NCBI GenBank assembly: GCA_041391765.1
Contig: JAWKNJ010000023.1
Location: forward strand, 40,909 to 104,908
DNA from: SHAN690 sp041391765
GTDB lineage: Bacteria; Bacteroidota; Bacteroidia; Flavobacteriales_G; Salibacteraceae
Direction: 5' to 3'
Length of the DNA stretch: 64,000 nt
Shown here: one piece after another, positions 44,861-54,458 of the stretch
Layout of the letters: every line of letters starts with the position of its first letter
Position numbering within the stretch: position 1 is the stretch's first letter
Position numbers and translations under genes: made by a program
The notes under the pieces: model-generated
What the model saw: only the letters and a program-made list of their open reading frames with translations
Databases searched by the model: none
What the model was told of the DNA's origin: nothing

Positions 44861-46261
44861 TTGAAGCCCTCAGTTCTTACTTTGATATTAGCCTTTGTGC
44901 TAACAGCAGAGGCTTTCACTCAAAAATTGGAGGTTTCAACAATTCATATTAGCGGCAACGATCGGACCAAAGACTTTGTTATTCTGCGAGAGGTGCCCAT
45001 ATCCGAGGGAGATAGTATTCTTTCAGAAGACCTTGAAGCCATCAAAAAAGATATTGTCAGAAATATCACAAATACCAGTCTTACAAACTTCATCGATGTA
45101 AAATTTGATACGATTTCAGCGGGACAGATCGCATGCAACATCAAAATCCATGAACGCTGGTACATATGGCCCAACATCATCTTCTCTCTGGCAGATCCTA
45201 ACTTCAGCACCTGGATTCAGGACAAGAATCCTGAGCGACTCAACTATGGTTTCTCAATCTCCGATTTCAATTTTCGCGGGAGACGAGAGAAACTGACTGT
45301 GAATTTTCAAAATGGCTGGACGCGCAAAGTTGGCATCAACTATCAAATCCCAGGATTGAATAAAAAACGAACACTTGGTGGTGGATTTGAATTTTACTAT
45401 TCAAACAATAGAGAGATAAATCACCAATTACTTTTTAATCCTGAAGAATACATTTATAACAAGCGAGACTTTGTCAAAGCGACCAGGTTCATCAAAGAAG
45501 AGATTGTCGCTCGAGCTAAATTGGAATACAGACGTAAGTTCTTAAACACACATCGCTGGATTGCTGGTATTGAAACCATTATCATTGACGACACCGTGAG
45601 AAATGCAAATCCGGATTATTTGCCAAATGGAAAAACCAGGTCCCAGTACTTTTATTTAAGCTACGGATTCAAAAGGGAGAAGCGCGATAACAAAGCCTAT
45701 CCGTTGACAGGATATTTGATAGATGGTTCAGTGGATCATCGAGGGTTAGGTATCTTGAACAAGAATGACGTTTTTCTCACGGAAGCCCTCATAACGGTCA
45801 ACTTTCATCATCAAATAAAAGGTCGTTGGTTTTTTGGTCACGGTTATAAAGGAAAACTCACTCCAATTGGTGCGCCCCCGTATTATTTCCAACGCGGGTT
45901 AGGCTATTCGAACAATTTTGTTCGAGGATATGAACTCTATGTGATTGACGGGCAGCACTATATCCTACACAAAAACAACATCAAATATCAGCTGATTAGA
46001 AAACAAACCATTGACCTAAAGACGCTGTTTAGAAAATTCGATAAGTTTCACTATTCAGTATTTTTGAATGCATTTTCAGATGCCGGATATGTTATCGACA
46101 ACTTGAATGGATCAAGCAACCCTTTGGCGAACACTTGGCAATATAGCTGCGGCCTTGGCCTCGACTTTGTAACTTACTACGACTTGGTGGTTCGTTTCGA
46201 AGGATCTATCAACAAACTTGGTAATCCAGGTTTTTATGTAAACTTTCGATGCCCAATCTGA
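44861..46261 (+). CDS. Omp85/BamA-like surface antigen protein with one POTRA domain
   Basis: A 466-aa exported outer-membrane protein; TTG 44861 starts a signal peptide (LTLILAFVLTAEAFTQ). A single POTRA-like domain (about 22-100, VSTIHISGNDRTKDFVILREV) is followed by a beta-barrel with Omp85 features (FSISDFNFRGRREKLTVNFQ, FVRGYELYVIDG). It is shorter than BamA, with fewer POTRA domains, so it is a TamA-like or two-partner-like relative; its substrate is unknown. It starts 3 bases after the CBS-protein stop and its stop overlaps nadK (TGATG). Confidence 0.82.
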   Translation: MKPSVLTLILAFVLTAEAFTQKLEVSTIHISGNDRTKDFVILREVPISEGDSILSEDLEAIKKDIVRNITNTSLTNFIDVKFDTISAGQIACNIKIHERWYIWPNIIFSLADPNFSTWIQDKNPERLNYGFSISDFNFRGRREKLTVNFQNGWTRKVGINYQIPGLNKKRTLGGGFEFYYSNNREINHQLLFNPEEYIYNKRDFVKATRFIKEEIVARAKLEYRRKFLNTHRWIAGIETIIIDDTVRNANPDYLPNGKTRSQYFYLSYGFKREKRDNKAYPLTGYLIDGSVDHRGLGILNKNDVFLTEALITVNFHHQIKGRWFFGHGYKGKLTPIGAPPYYFQRGLGYSNNFVRGYELYVIDGQHYILHKNNIKYQLIRKQTIDLKTLFRKFDKFHYSVFLNAFSDAGYVIDNLNGSSNPLANTWQYSCGLGLDFVTYYDLVVRFEGSINKLGNPGFYVNFRCPI

Positions 46262-47136
46262 TGCCTAGAATTGCCATATACGGAAGACAATTTGGAGAAG
46301 AGTGCAATGAGAGTATTCAACGTTTTTTTGATATTCTTAATGAGAAAAAGGTTGAATTTTCCGTTTATGAAAAATTCCACGGATTCCTGAGCGGCCGGCT
46401 TCACCTCGAGCTCTCTAGAACCTTCGATCGTGAAGACTTCAACCCGTCAGAATTTGACCTTTTGATATCCATTGGCGGTGACGGAACCATGTTAGACAGC
46501 ACAACTTTTGTTCTTGATTCAGGTCTTCCAATTCTTGGATTAAACACTGGACGGTTAGGCTTTCTATCCAGTATTAACCTCGATCATATAGAGGAAGCGA
46601 TTGATCAAATTATTGAAGGTGCGTATATGATCGACAAGCGTTCGGTGCTGAAACTTGAGTCTGACGAACCAATATTCGAACAAAACTTTGCATTGAATGA
46701 GATGACTGTCCACAAAAAGGACACTCAGTCAATGATTGTGATTCACGCGTATGTGGACGGAAAATTCCTAAACACTTATTGGGCAGACGGATTAATCATT
46801 GCTACACCAACCGGATCAACGGCCTACTCCATGAGCTGTGGCGGGCCCATTATTCTACCCAGCTCGGCCAACTTCATCATTACTCCTGTTGCTCCCCATA
46901 ATCTGAATGTTCGACCAGTTTTGATCTCTGATCAAAGTGTTGTCACACTTAGAATTGAGGGCAGAAGCGAACATTACCTGACATCCTTGGACTCGAGATC
47001 AACTTCGATTGGAGCAGACGTTGTTTTAACCATTATGAAGAATAGTTTTTCGATCAATCTTGTTCGGCTGAAGAATCATAGTTTCCTTAAGACATTGCGA
47101 CATAAATTGCATTGGGGATACGATAGGAGAAACTAG
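46261..47136 (+). CDS. nadK: NAD kinase NadK
   Basis: NadK phosphorylates NAD to NADP. The GGDG motif is at residues 72-75 (SIGGDGTML), followed by LGLNTGRLGFL, the NE pair (FALNEMTVHK), and the GSTAYSMSCGGPI stretch. The length of 291 aa is normal. ATG 46261 overlaps the previous stop (TGATG); an ATG at 46249 is in frame but lies inside the previous gene. Confidence 0.96.
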   Translation: MPRIAIYGRQFGEECNESIQRFFDILNEKKVEFSVYEKFHGFLSGRLHLELSRTFDREDFNPSEFDLLISIGGDGTMLDSTTFVLDSGLPILGLNTGRLGFLSSINLDHIEEAIDQIIEGAYMIDKRSVLKLESDEPIFEQNFALNEMTVHKKDTQSMIVIHAYVDGKFLNTYWADGLIIATPTGSTAYSMSCGGPIILPSSANFIITPVAPHNLNVRPVLISDQSVVTLRIEGRSEHYLTSLDSRSTSIGADVVLTIMKNSFSINLVRLKNHSFLKTLRHKLHWGYDRRN

Positions 47137-47160
47137 CTGCAATTCGCTTCATCAAAGACT

Positions 47161-47168
47161 TATATTTG
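47161..47168 (+). promoter_or_regulatory. Candidate -7 promoter element TATATTTG
   Basis: Matches TAnnTTTG. It lies 17 bases before the ATG at 47186, between nadK and the DUF6089 gene, suggesting a second promoter inside the block. Confidence 0.45.
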
Positions 47169-47185
47169 CGATCTTAGAAGGATTG

Positions 47186-48139
47186 ATGTTCAGAGCAGCC
47201 ATATTTTTAACCCTTACCCTAGCTACTCTTTGGCAAAGCTCCACTGCACAGCGATGGAAAAAGTATCGCCATGAAGTACTGGGCGGTATTGGCGCGACCA
47301 GTTTTCTTGGTGAACTAGGCGGTGGTGAAGGGCCTGGGCGCGATTTGTTTCTTGATTTTGATGGGAAGGCAAGTAGATACCTAATTACGGGTGGCTATCG
47401 CTATAAACTTAATGAATACGCTAGCCTAAGGGGTAACTTGACCTATGCTCGTTTGTATGGTAGCGATGCTCTTTCGGGTGACCCATTCAGACGCAGTAGA
47501 AATCTGTCCTTTAGATCACCGCTAGTAGAACTGGCAGCTGTTGGAGAAGTATATTTTATTCGAGAACAGCTGAATAGCCGTTACAGGGTTCGTGGAATAA
47601 AAGGCGTTCTGAGCACTGCCTTGAGTGCCTATGTTTTTGGAGGGATTGGAGGATTTTTCTTTAATCCTCGAGGCCAGTTTATTGGAAATGACTCGATACC
47701 AGGTGATGACAAATGGTACAGCCTTCAGCCTTTGGGAACGGAAGGGCAGGGTTTGCCTGGCTATGATAAGAAATACAGCAGATTTGGAATTTGTTTACCA
47801 GTTGGTATAGGGGTAAAGTACAACATATCGAGAACACTAGCTTTAACATTAGAATATGGATTTCGATATACATTCACCGATTACCTTGATGACGTGAGTG
47901 GAGAATACCCAAACATTGCCGCACTGAGGTCGGCCAACGGTGATGCAGCTGCATATTTTAGCAATCCGGCTATCGATGTTGAGCATAACGGCACAATTAT
48001 TCATGTTAGTGGAGCTAATCTTGCGCAAGCTGAAGGTGAGCAACGAGGAAACCCCGGATCAAATGATACCTACATGTTTGCCGTCTTATCACTGAATTAC
48101 AAGTTTGTTTCTAAGAAAACAAACAGACCGAAGTTCTAA
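47186..48139 (+). CDS. DUF6089-type outer-membrane beta-barrel protein, copy 1
   Basis: A 317-aa exported protein (signal LTLTLATLWQSSTAQ) with beta-barrel alternation. Its parts match DUF6089: EVLGGIGATSFLGELGGG, GGYRYKLNEYASLRGNLTYARL, GVLSTALSAYVFGGIGGFF and FRYTFTDYLDDVSGEYPNI. A paralogue follows directly. ATG 47186 is chosen over a TTG three bases upstream. Genes of this family precede uppS-bamA in flavobacteria as I recall, suggesting a role near outer-membrane assembly, but none is proven. Confidence 0.8.
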   Translation: MFRAAIFLTLTLATLWQSSTAQRWKKYRHEVLGGIGATSFLGELGGGEGPGRDLFLDFDGKASRYLITGGYRYKLNEYASLRGNLTYARLYGSDALSGDPFRRSRNLSFRSPLVELAAVGEVYFIREQLNSRYRVRGIKGVLSTALSAYVFGGIGGFFFNPRGQFIGNDSIPGDDKWYSLQPLGTEGQGLPGYDKKYSRFGICLPVGIGVKYNISRTLALTLEYGFRYTFTDYLDDVSGEYPNIAALRSANGDAAAYFSNPAIDVEHNGTIIHVSGANLAQAEGEQRGNPGSNDTYMFAVLSLNYKFVSKKTNRPKF

Positions 48140-48170
48140 ATAGGCAAGAAATCACCGAATTTCTCGTTCT

Positions 48171-48986
48171 GTGCGCGTGAAGTATACCATTACCATATTA
48201 GCCATTCTTGTCATTTTTCAAGCAGCTGCTCAAAAATCTGCACAACGTGACCTTGAAATTGGCGCGATTGGTGGCATTTCTTGGTATAACGGAGATTTGA
48301 ATAGTCAAAAGATTTTTGGTCGCGACTATATCAACAAAGCATATGGCGTTTCTATTCGGAAAAATTTGAATCGAAGATTTGCGCTACGGAGTACAGCTGT
48401 CTATAGCACACTAGGTGCTTCTGATCAAGTTGCGAAGTATTCAGCCCAAGCCTTGCGCAATCTCAGCTTTAAGACCAAAATTTATGAGCTGGGTGGTCTC
48501 CTTGAATTCAACTTTCTCGAATATGATGCTATGATCAATCACAAACGCTTTACGCCATATTCCTTTGTCGGACTGAGTGTTTTTCGCTTCAATCCTACAA
48601 CCGAGGTTGAGGGTAGTTTTTATGAACTACAGCCACTGCAAACTGAAAATAAGAAATATTCACTTGTATCGATTGCAATACCATTTGGATTTGGATTCAA
48701 ATATGCACTCACCGATCGCTTTATTATCAATACAGATTGGGGCATGAGACGAACCTTCACCGACTATCTTGATGACGTTAGCAGTGATTATCCCTACCCA
48801 GAGGATCTAGATGGACTTTCAGAAAACCTAAGTGATCGCAGCTTGGAACAAACCGGACCCGATGGAACCAATTGGGGAACCCAACGCGGCAATGCCAAAA
48901 CCAAAGACTGGTACTCTTTTGTAACCCTCGGATTATCAATAAGAATTGGCCCTAAAAAAGGCTCCTGTAAGCACATTGGGATTTAA
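48171..48986 (+). CDS. DUF6089-type outer-membrane protein, copy 2
   Basis: A 271-aa paralogue of the previous gene; it begins at GTG and has a signal peptide (AILVIFQAAAQ). Shared features include IGAIGGISWYNGDL, the arrangement KKYSLVSIAIPFGFGFKYALTDRFIINTDWG and FTDYLDDVSSDYP. It ends in a basic Cys-containing tail (KKGSCKHIGI). The pair sits just before uppS and bamA. Confidence 0.8.
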   Translation: MRVKYTITILAILVIFQAAAQKSAQRDLEIGAIGGISWYNGDLNSQKIFGRDYINKAYGVSIRKNLNRRFALRSTAVYSTLGASDQVAKYSAQALRNLSFKTKIYELGGLLEFNFLEYDAMINHKRFTPYSFVGLSVFRFNPTTEVEGSFYELQPLQTENKKYSLVSIAIPFGFGFKYALTDRFIINTDWGMRRTFTDYLDDVSSDYPYPEDLDGLSENLSDRSLEQTGPDGTNWGTQRGNAKTKDWYSFVTLGLSIRIGPKKGSCKHIGI

Positions 48987-49031
48987 TATCTTCGCGCGCT
49001 GTCTCGAATCCATGGGGTAGTTTTTGATTTA

Positions 49032-49781
49032 ATGGAGCTCGATTCTCAATTTGACATAGATAACATTCCTGAGCACGTTGCCGTAATCATGGACGGAAAT
49101 GGAAGATGGGCAGCTCAACAGGGCAAGGCACGCATTTTTGGTCATCGCAACGCGTTGGATGCAGTAAAGGACTGTACTGAAACAGCCGCTCGAATGGGTA
49201 TCAAGTACCTGACTCTTTATGCATTTTCAACCGAAAATTGGAAACGACCTAAACTCGAAGTTTCTGCCTTGATGGAACTGCTCGTCTCCTCCATCAACAA
49301 GGAAATTAATTCATTGAATAAGAATGGAATTCGCCTAAGAGCCATCGGTGATTTAAATTCACTTCCATCTGTAACATATGATACTCTCATGCGTGGAATA
49401 GAATTGACCGCCAATAACAAAAGGATGGACCTGGTACTTGCGTTAAGCTATAGTTCGCGCTGGGAGATACTCAATGCTGTTAGAGACCTCTCGATCGAGG
49501 TAGCGGAAGGAAAAATAAAGGCTGAAGACATTGACGAATCGATGTTCAGCAATCATTTGACTACAGCTGGAATACCCGACCCAGAATTGATGATTCGCAC
49601 AAGTGGTGAAATGAGAATCAGCAACTTTCTCATGTGGCAACTTTCATACGCTGAATTGTATTTCACTCAAAAACTTTGGCCGGATTTCAGAGGAAAAGAC
49701 CTGATAGAAGCTGTTCAGAGTTATCAAAAACGAGAAAGAAGGTTCGGCATGACCGGTGACCAGCTAAAGGAAGTTAAATGA
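49032..49781 (+). CDS. uppS: Isoprenyl transferase UppS (undecaprenyl diphosphate synthase)
   Basis: UppS is a cis-prenyltransferase that extends farnesyl diphosphate to undecaprenyl diphosphate, the lipid carrier for peptidoglycan and O-antigen. The catalytic aspartate is D21 in VIMDGNGRW; YAFSTENW and the RTSGEMRISNFLMWQ segment also fit. The length of 249 aa is normal. Its stop overlaps the bamA start (ATGA). Confidence 0.96.
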   Translation: MELDSQFDIDNIPEHVAVIMDGNGRWAAQQGKARIFGHRNALDAVKDCTETAARMGIKYLTLYAFSTENWKRPKLEVSALMELLVSSINKEINSLNKNGIRLRAIGDLNSLPSVTYDTLMRGIELTANNKRMDLVLALSYSSRWEILNAVRDLSIEVAEGKIKAEDIDESMFSNHLTTAGIPDPELMIRTSGEMRISNFLMWQLSYAELYFTQKLWPDFRGKDLIEAVQSYQKRERRFGMTGDQLKEVK

Positions 49782-52501
49782 CGCACCGAAAACTTCAGTT
49801 CCTTTTTCTGTCTGTTTCCATAATCCTACTATCCAACTTGGGTTTGGCGCAGATAAACTTAGGTTCAGGCTCAAAAATCTCCTATTCGACTCCACGCGAG
49901 TATGAAATCGGAGGGGTAACTGTTCAAGGCGCAACAAACTTGGACGAAGCGGCAATTCGTTTATTATCCGGATTAAATACAGGCGATAAGATAGAAATAC
50001 CAGGAGACAAGACCGCTGATGCCATGCGTAAGTTGTGGAAGCAAGATTTGTTCAGCGATGTACAGCTATTGGTTGACCGAATTGATGGGAATCTTATTTA
50101 TCTAATCATCAAAATCGAAGAAAGACCACGCTTGTCTCGTTTCCGATTTGACGGAGTGTCAAAATCAGAAGCAGATGACATTCGTGAAAAGATCAATCTT
50201 TATAAAGAGAAGATCGTCACAGAAAATTTGGTACTCTCAACTCAAAAGAAGGTCTATGAATATTACGCGGATAAGGGATTCTGGAATGCGGTTGTAGAGG
50301 TGAATCAGGAAGCTGATAGCATCTTCAGCAATCACATTTTGATGACCATCAAAGTGGAAAAGAAGAAAAAAATCAAGATTGACGATATTACATTTTATGG
50401 TAACAAATACTTCTCAGACTATCAACTAAAACGCACGTTAAAGGAAACCAAAGAAAGAAGTAGATTCAAGCCATTTCATGATCTTGATACTCTCGGGCTC
50501 ACGTTATGGCAACAATTATGGCACACTCACAAAAAAATGCCATCAACTGTCTTGTACTACGGCTATGATCATATTCGGGTGCGCATATTTAAAAGCTCCA
50601 AATACTTAGACAAGAACCTTGAAGGTGACAAAGACTTAATCATTGCTAAGTACAATAAAAAGGGGTTCAGAGATGCTAGAATCATATCTGACACGACATA
50701 CCAGTCGCGCGAGAACAACATAAACATAGACATCGAACTCAGCGAAGGGCACCAATACTATTTCAGAAACATCAAGTGGATAGGAAATTCTAAATTCTCA
50801 TCAGGAGAATTAACGAAAAGGCTAGGTATAAAAAAGGGCGATCTGTACGACCCCATCAAATTGGAAACTCGTTTATACTTAGATCCTGCTGGTGGTGACA
50901 TAAGTTCTCTTTACATGGATGATGGCTACTTGTTTTTCCAACTTGATCCAGTAGAGATACTTATTGGTGAGGATTCCATTGATCTCGAGATTCGAATGTA
51001 TGAAGGAACCCAAGCTACCATCAACCGCGTTTCTGTAACCGGAAATACGAAAACTAACGACCATGTGGTCATGCGTGAACTTTATACCATGCCCGGTCAA
51101 TTGTTCAGCCGAGCAGATATCATTCGATCTCAACAGCAGCTGAATGCACTTGGTTTTTTCGATCCCGAAACAATGAACGTGATTCCAAGTCCTGATCCTG
51201 CAACCTCAACAGTTGATTTAGAATTTCAGGTCACAGAAAAGCCAAATGATCAGCTTACATTGCAAGGTGGGTATGGCGGTGGAATCCTAGTAGCAACAGT
51301 CGGGGTTCAGTTCAACAACTTTTCTACCAGAAACATATTCAAGCCTCGCGAGTGGAATGGTCCTCTCCCATCGGGTGATGGCCAAAAACTCGGGGTTCAG
51401 TTCAACACTAATGGAAGGCAATACCAATCATTCAACATATCGTTTACCGAGCCTTGGCTCGGTGGCCGCAAACCGACATCGCTAACTATCAGTAGTTTCT
51501 ATTCTTTCTACAGCTTGGGCTCAAATAATCGCAAGTACAATAAATCTGAAACAGACCAAAAATTCTTTGATCGACTTGTTCATGGAAGCGATGCTGTGAA
51601 GACATACAATATCGATCGAAACTACTTCCAACGCTTGGGAATCACGGCCCAAATAGGTAAGCGATTGAAATGGCCCGACAATTATTTCAGTGCTTTCTTC
51701 GAAACCAGCATACAGCAGTATACCTTGCAAAACTATAATCAGTTCTTTTTCAGCACTGGTCAGGCCTACAACCTATACGGTAAATTCACTATTTCGCGCT
51801 ATTCAGCCGATGACAACATATTCCCGACATCAGGTTCGGATATGAAGTTTTCGGTTCAATTCACTCCCATTTATTCACTCTTTAACGGTAAAGACTATTC
51901 TACTTTACCTGCTGACGAGCGTTTCAAATTCTTGGAATACCATAAGTGGAAATTCTCATGGGCCTATTACACAGGAATTGTTGGACGTCAGAAAAAACAC
52001 AAACTTGTGTTGTACAGCAAAGTTGGATTTGGTGTACTTGGTCTATATAATCGACAAGTTGGTTTAGTTCCGTTTGAGCGCTTCTATTTAGGAGGAGATC
52101 TATTCTCTCAGGTTTTCAACAACATAGACTCACGCGAACCTATTGGGCTTCGCGGCTATGATGGTAATGGCCTATCCCCTAATTTTGGAGCCACCTTGGT
52201 GAATAAATACACCATGGAGCTTCGTTATCCCCTAGTGCTCAGTCAAAGCATTTCAGCTTATGGCCTGGGATTTGCTGAGGCGGGAAACAGTTGGTCAAAC
52301 TTTAGCTCATTCAGTCCATTCGAAGTCTATAAGTCAACCGGAGTGGGTATTCGATTATTCATGCCAATGTTCGGACTTTTAGGTGTGGATTGGGCTTACA
52401 GGCTTGATAATACACAAGGAAGGACAGACTTTGACGTGAATGACAACATTCAACGCTCTCGTTTCCACTTTGTCTTGGGTTATCAGTTTGGCGACCTCTA
52501 A
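49778..52501 (+). CDS. bamA: Outer-membrane assembly factor BamA
   Basis: BamA inserts beta-barrel proteins in the outer membrane. The 907-aa product has a signal peptide (SIILLSNLGLAQ), several POTRA domains in the first 430 residues (for example VQGATNLDEAAIRLLSGLNTG, IKWIGNSKFSSGELTKRLG and VSVTGNTKTNDHVVMREL), and a barrel with Omp85 elements (LTLQGGYGGGILVATVGVQFNNF, PIGLRGYDGNGLSP). The length is longer than the E. coli form, as known in Bacteroidota. It is coupled to uppS and followed by two OmpH-like chaperone genes. Confidence 0.97.
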   Translation: MTHRKLQFLFLSVSIILLSNLGLAQINLGSGSKISYSTPREYEIGGVTVQGATNLDEAAIRLLSGLNTGDKIEIPGDKTADAMRKLWKQDLFSDVQLLVDRIDGNLIYLIIKIEERPRLSRFRFDGVSKSEADDIREKINLYKEKIVTENLVLSTQKKVYEYYADKGFWNAVVEVNQEADSIFSNHILMTIKVEKKKKIKIDDITFYGNKYFSDYQLKRTLKETKERSRFKPFHDLDTLGLTLWQQLWHTHKKMPSTVLYYGYDHIRVRIFKSSKYLDKNLEGDKDLIIAKYNKKGFRDARIISDTTYQSRENNINIDIELSEGHQYYFRNIKWIGNSKFSSGELTKRLGIKKGDLYDPIKLETRLYLDPAGGDISSLYMDDGYLFFQLDPVEILIGEDSIDLEIRMYEGTQATINRVSVTGNTKTNDHVVMRELYTMPGQLFSRADIIRSQQQLNALGFFDPETMNVIPSPDPATSTVDLEFQVTEKPNDQLTLQGGYGGGILVATVGVQFNNFSTRNIFKPREWNGPLPSGDGQKLGVQFNTNGRQYQSFNISFTEPWLGGRKPTSLTISSFYSFYSLGSNNRKYNKSETDQKFFDRLVHGSDAVKTYNIDRNYFQRLGITAQIGKRLKWPDNYFSAFFETSIQQYTLQNYNQFFFSTGQAYNLYGKFTISRYSADDNIFPTSGSDMKFSVQFTPIYSLFNGKDYSTLPADERFKFLEYHKWKFSWAYYTGIVGRQKKHKLVLYSKVGFGVLGLYNRQVGLVPFERFYLGGDLFSQVFNNIDSREPIGLRGYDGNGLSPNFGATLVNKYTMELRYPLVLSQSISAYGLGFAEAGNSWSNFSSFSPFEVYKSTGVGIRLFMPMFGLLGVDWAYRLDNTQGRTDFDVNDNIQRSRFHFVLGYQFGDL

Positions 52502-52512
52502 AAATTGAAACT

Positions 52513-53055
52513 ATGAAAGTGATTAAGTATTTAATTCTCTGCGCTGCCATGATAGCTGCGCAACTATCTGCAACAGCACAGCGCTACGCCTTCATTGACA
52601 CAGACTTTATTCTTGAGCAAATTCCTGCATATCAAGAAGCGCAAGCTGAAATTGATGCGCAAGCTGAAAAATGGCAAAAACAAATCGAGGCTCGGTATGA
52701 TGAAATCGAACAGATGTATACCGCCTACAAAGCTGAGCAAGTGCTTCTCACGCCTGAGATGCGCAAGCAACGAGAGGACGAAATAATCAAAAAGGAAAAG
52801 GAGGCAAAAGACTTTCAACGTGAAAAATTCGGTGTAGATGGCGAACTCTTCAAACTTCGACAGGAGTTGATCAAACCGATACAAGACCAGGTGTTTGACG
52901 CAGTAAGAAAAATGGCAGATCAAAAAAGCTACGCAGTGATATTCGACAAGGCGGCTTCGAGCTCATCCATTATATACTCGAATCCGAAATATGATCAAAG
53001 CGAAGAAATTATCCAGCGCTTAGGTCTTTCCACAACAACTGACGACACAGAATAG
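52513..53055 (+). CDS. OmpH/Skp-family periplasmic chaperone, copy 1
   Basis: A 180-aa protein with a signal peptide (CAAMIAAQLSATAQ) and the OmpH/Skp pattern: YAFIDTDFILEQIPAYQEAQAEI, a long charged coiled coil (about 45-115) and DQVFDAVRKMADQKSYAVIFDKAASSS. Skp holds unfolded outer-membrane proteins for delivery to BamA. It lies 11 bases after bamA. Its C-terminal tail is acidic. Confidence 0.92.
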   Translation: MKVIKYLILCAAMIAAQLSATAQRYAFIDTDFILEQIPAYQEAQAEIDAQAEKWQKQIEARYDEIEQMYTAYKAEQVLLTPEMRKQREDEIIKKEKEAKDFQREKFGVDGELFKLRQELIKPIQDQVFDAVRKMADQKSYAVIFDKAASSSSIIYSNPKYDQSEEIIQRLGLSTTTDDTE

Positions 53056-53090
53056 CAGAACTTGCTTTATTTGCACTTTCAAAAAAATTG

Positions 53091-53633
53091 ATGATGAGGA
53101 AATTAACAATGATTTTGGCTTTTTGCGTACTTGGATTAACACAGGTGTCAATAGCGCAGTCAAAAATGAAATTTGGTCATATTGACTCCCAAATTCTGCT
53201 CGAAGCAATGCCCGAGAAAGTTCAGGCTGATAAGACGCTTGAAACATTTGCTGCTCAACTAGAAAAGCAACTTCAAGCGATGACTGTTGAATGGGAGTCT
53301 AAAATGCAGGACTATAGGGCCAACCAAGCTGTTATGTCAGACATCATTGCTCAGACGAAGGCGGAAGAAATCCAAAATTTGGAACAACGTATTCAAAGCT
53401 TTCAGCAAAATGCGCAACAGTCCTTGGGAAAGAAAGAGGCCGAAGTTTATCAACCAATTCTAGACAAGGCGCGGGAAGCCATTGAGAAAGTATCGAAAGA
53501 ACATGGATACAGCTATGTTTTTGATTCAAGCTCAGGCGCACTGCTATATCAACCTGAAGGCGAAGATATTCTGCCACTAGTGAAAAAAGAATTAGGCATT
53601 ACTGATCCACCAGCAGCTCCTTCTGGTGAATAA
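53091..53633 (+). CDS. OmpH/Skp-family periplasmic chaperone, copy 2
   Basis: A 180-aa paralogue of the preceding gene with a signal peptide (LAFCVLGLTQVSIAQ), KMKFGHIDSQILLEAMPE, a Gln-rich coiled coil (about 40-115) and EKVSKEHGYSYVFDSSSGAL. Several start codons occur together (TTG 53088, ATG 53091, ATG 53094). Two tandem OmpH genes after bamA are usual in this phylum. A strong hairpin follows directly. Confidence 0.92.
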   Translation: MMRKLTMILAFCVLGLTQVSIAQSKMKFGHIDSQILLEAMPEKVQADKTLETFAAQLEKQLQAMTVEWESKMQDYRANQAVMSDIIAQTKAEEIQNLEQRIQSFQQNAQQSLGKKEAEVYQPILDKAREAIEKVSKEHGYSYVFDSSSGALLYQPEGEDILPLVKKELGITDPPAAPSGE

Positions 53634-53638
53634 ATTTG

Positions 53639-53665
53639 ATCCCGACTTCGGTCGGGATTTTTTTT
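53639..53665 (+). terminator. UUCG-loop intrinsic terminator directly before murI
   Basis: Stem ATCCCGAC/GTCGGGAT (8 bp) with TTCG loop, followed by eight T. It begins 5 bases after the ompH copy 2 stop codon and ends one base before the murI ATG at 53667. Confidence 0.85.
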
Positions 53666-53666
53666 G

Positions 53667-54455
53667 ATGCAAAAATCAGATCCAATAGGCGTTTTTGATT
53701 CGGGAGTTGGAGGCCTTACAGTTTGGAAGGAGCTTAACCAGCTTATGCCGAATGAATCAACCATTTATTTAGCAGATAGTGCCAATGCCCCATATGGCGA
53801 AAAGCCTAAGGATCAAATCATCGAGATCAGCATCAAGAATACCGAGCGCCTGATTGCTATGGGCGCTAAAATCATTGTAGTCGCATGCAATACTGCTACT
53901 ACAAATGCGATTTCATACATAAGAGCAAATTACTCTATCAGCTTTATTGGGATAGAACCAGCTACAAAACCTGCTGCAATCGCAACCAAAACAGGAAAAA
54001 TCGGGATTCTTGCTACAAAAGGAACCCTGGCCAGCGAACTATTTTTAAATACCTCGAAACAGTTTCGAGGTGATGTAGAAATCATCGAAACCATTGGCAC
54101 CGGCTTGGTTCCAATTATAGAATCGGGCAACCTTCATGACGCAGAGGAATTGCTTAAATACTATTTGGGCCCAATGGTTGAAGCCGGAGTGGACAATATC
54201 GTTTTAGGCTGTACGCATTATCCTCTTTTGATTCCAATTATTGAACGAATCATTCCCTGCGAAATAAACATTGTGGATTCAGGGAAGCCAGTTGCAAAAC
54301 AATGCCAGAGAATCCTCTCAGAAAACAGCTTATTGAGCGATTCAAACAAATTTGGTTCTCATCAATTCTTCACGAATGCAGATGTTGAAATCCTCAACCG
54401 CTTCATTGAAGTAGTTGGAGCACAAAATTTCAAATCAAGTCAGTTAGATTTTTAG
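53667..54455 (+). CDS. murI: Glutamate racemase MurI
   Basis: MurI makes D-glutamate for peptidoglycan. The 262-aa product starts with IGVFDSGVGGLTV (catalytic-site D11, S12), with the two catalytic cysteines C74 (VVACNTATT) and C182 (LGCTHYP). The conserved start leaves ATG 53667 as the only reasonable start. It follows the T-tract of a terminator hairpin with no space for a ribosome site. It ends 3 bases from the converging carbonic anhydrase-like gene. Confidence 0.96.
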   Translation: MQKSDPIGVFDSGVGGLTVWKELNQLMPNESTIYLADSANAPYGEKPKDQIIEISIKNTERLIAMGAKIIVVACNTATTNAISYIRANYSISFIGIEPATKPAAIATKTGKIGILATKGTLASELFLNTSKQFRGDVEIIETIGTGLVPIIESGNLHDAEELLKYYLGPMVEAGVDNIVLGCTHYPLLIPIIERIIPCEINIVDSGKPVAKQCQRILSENSLLSDSNKFGSHQFFTNADVEILNRFIEVVGAQNFKSSQLDF

Positions 54456-54458
54456 CCT

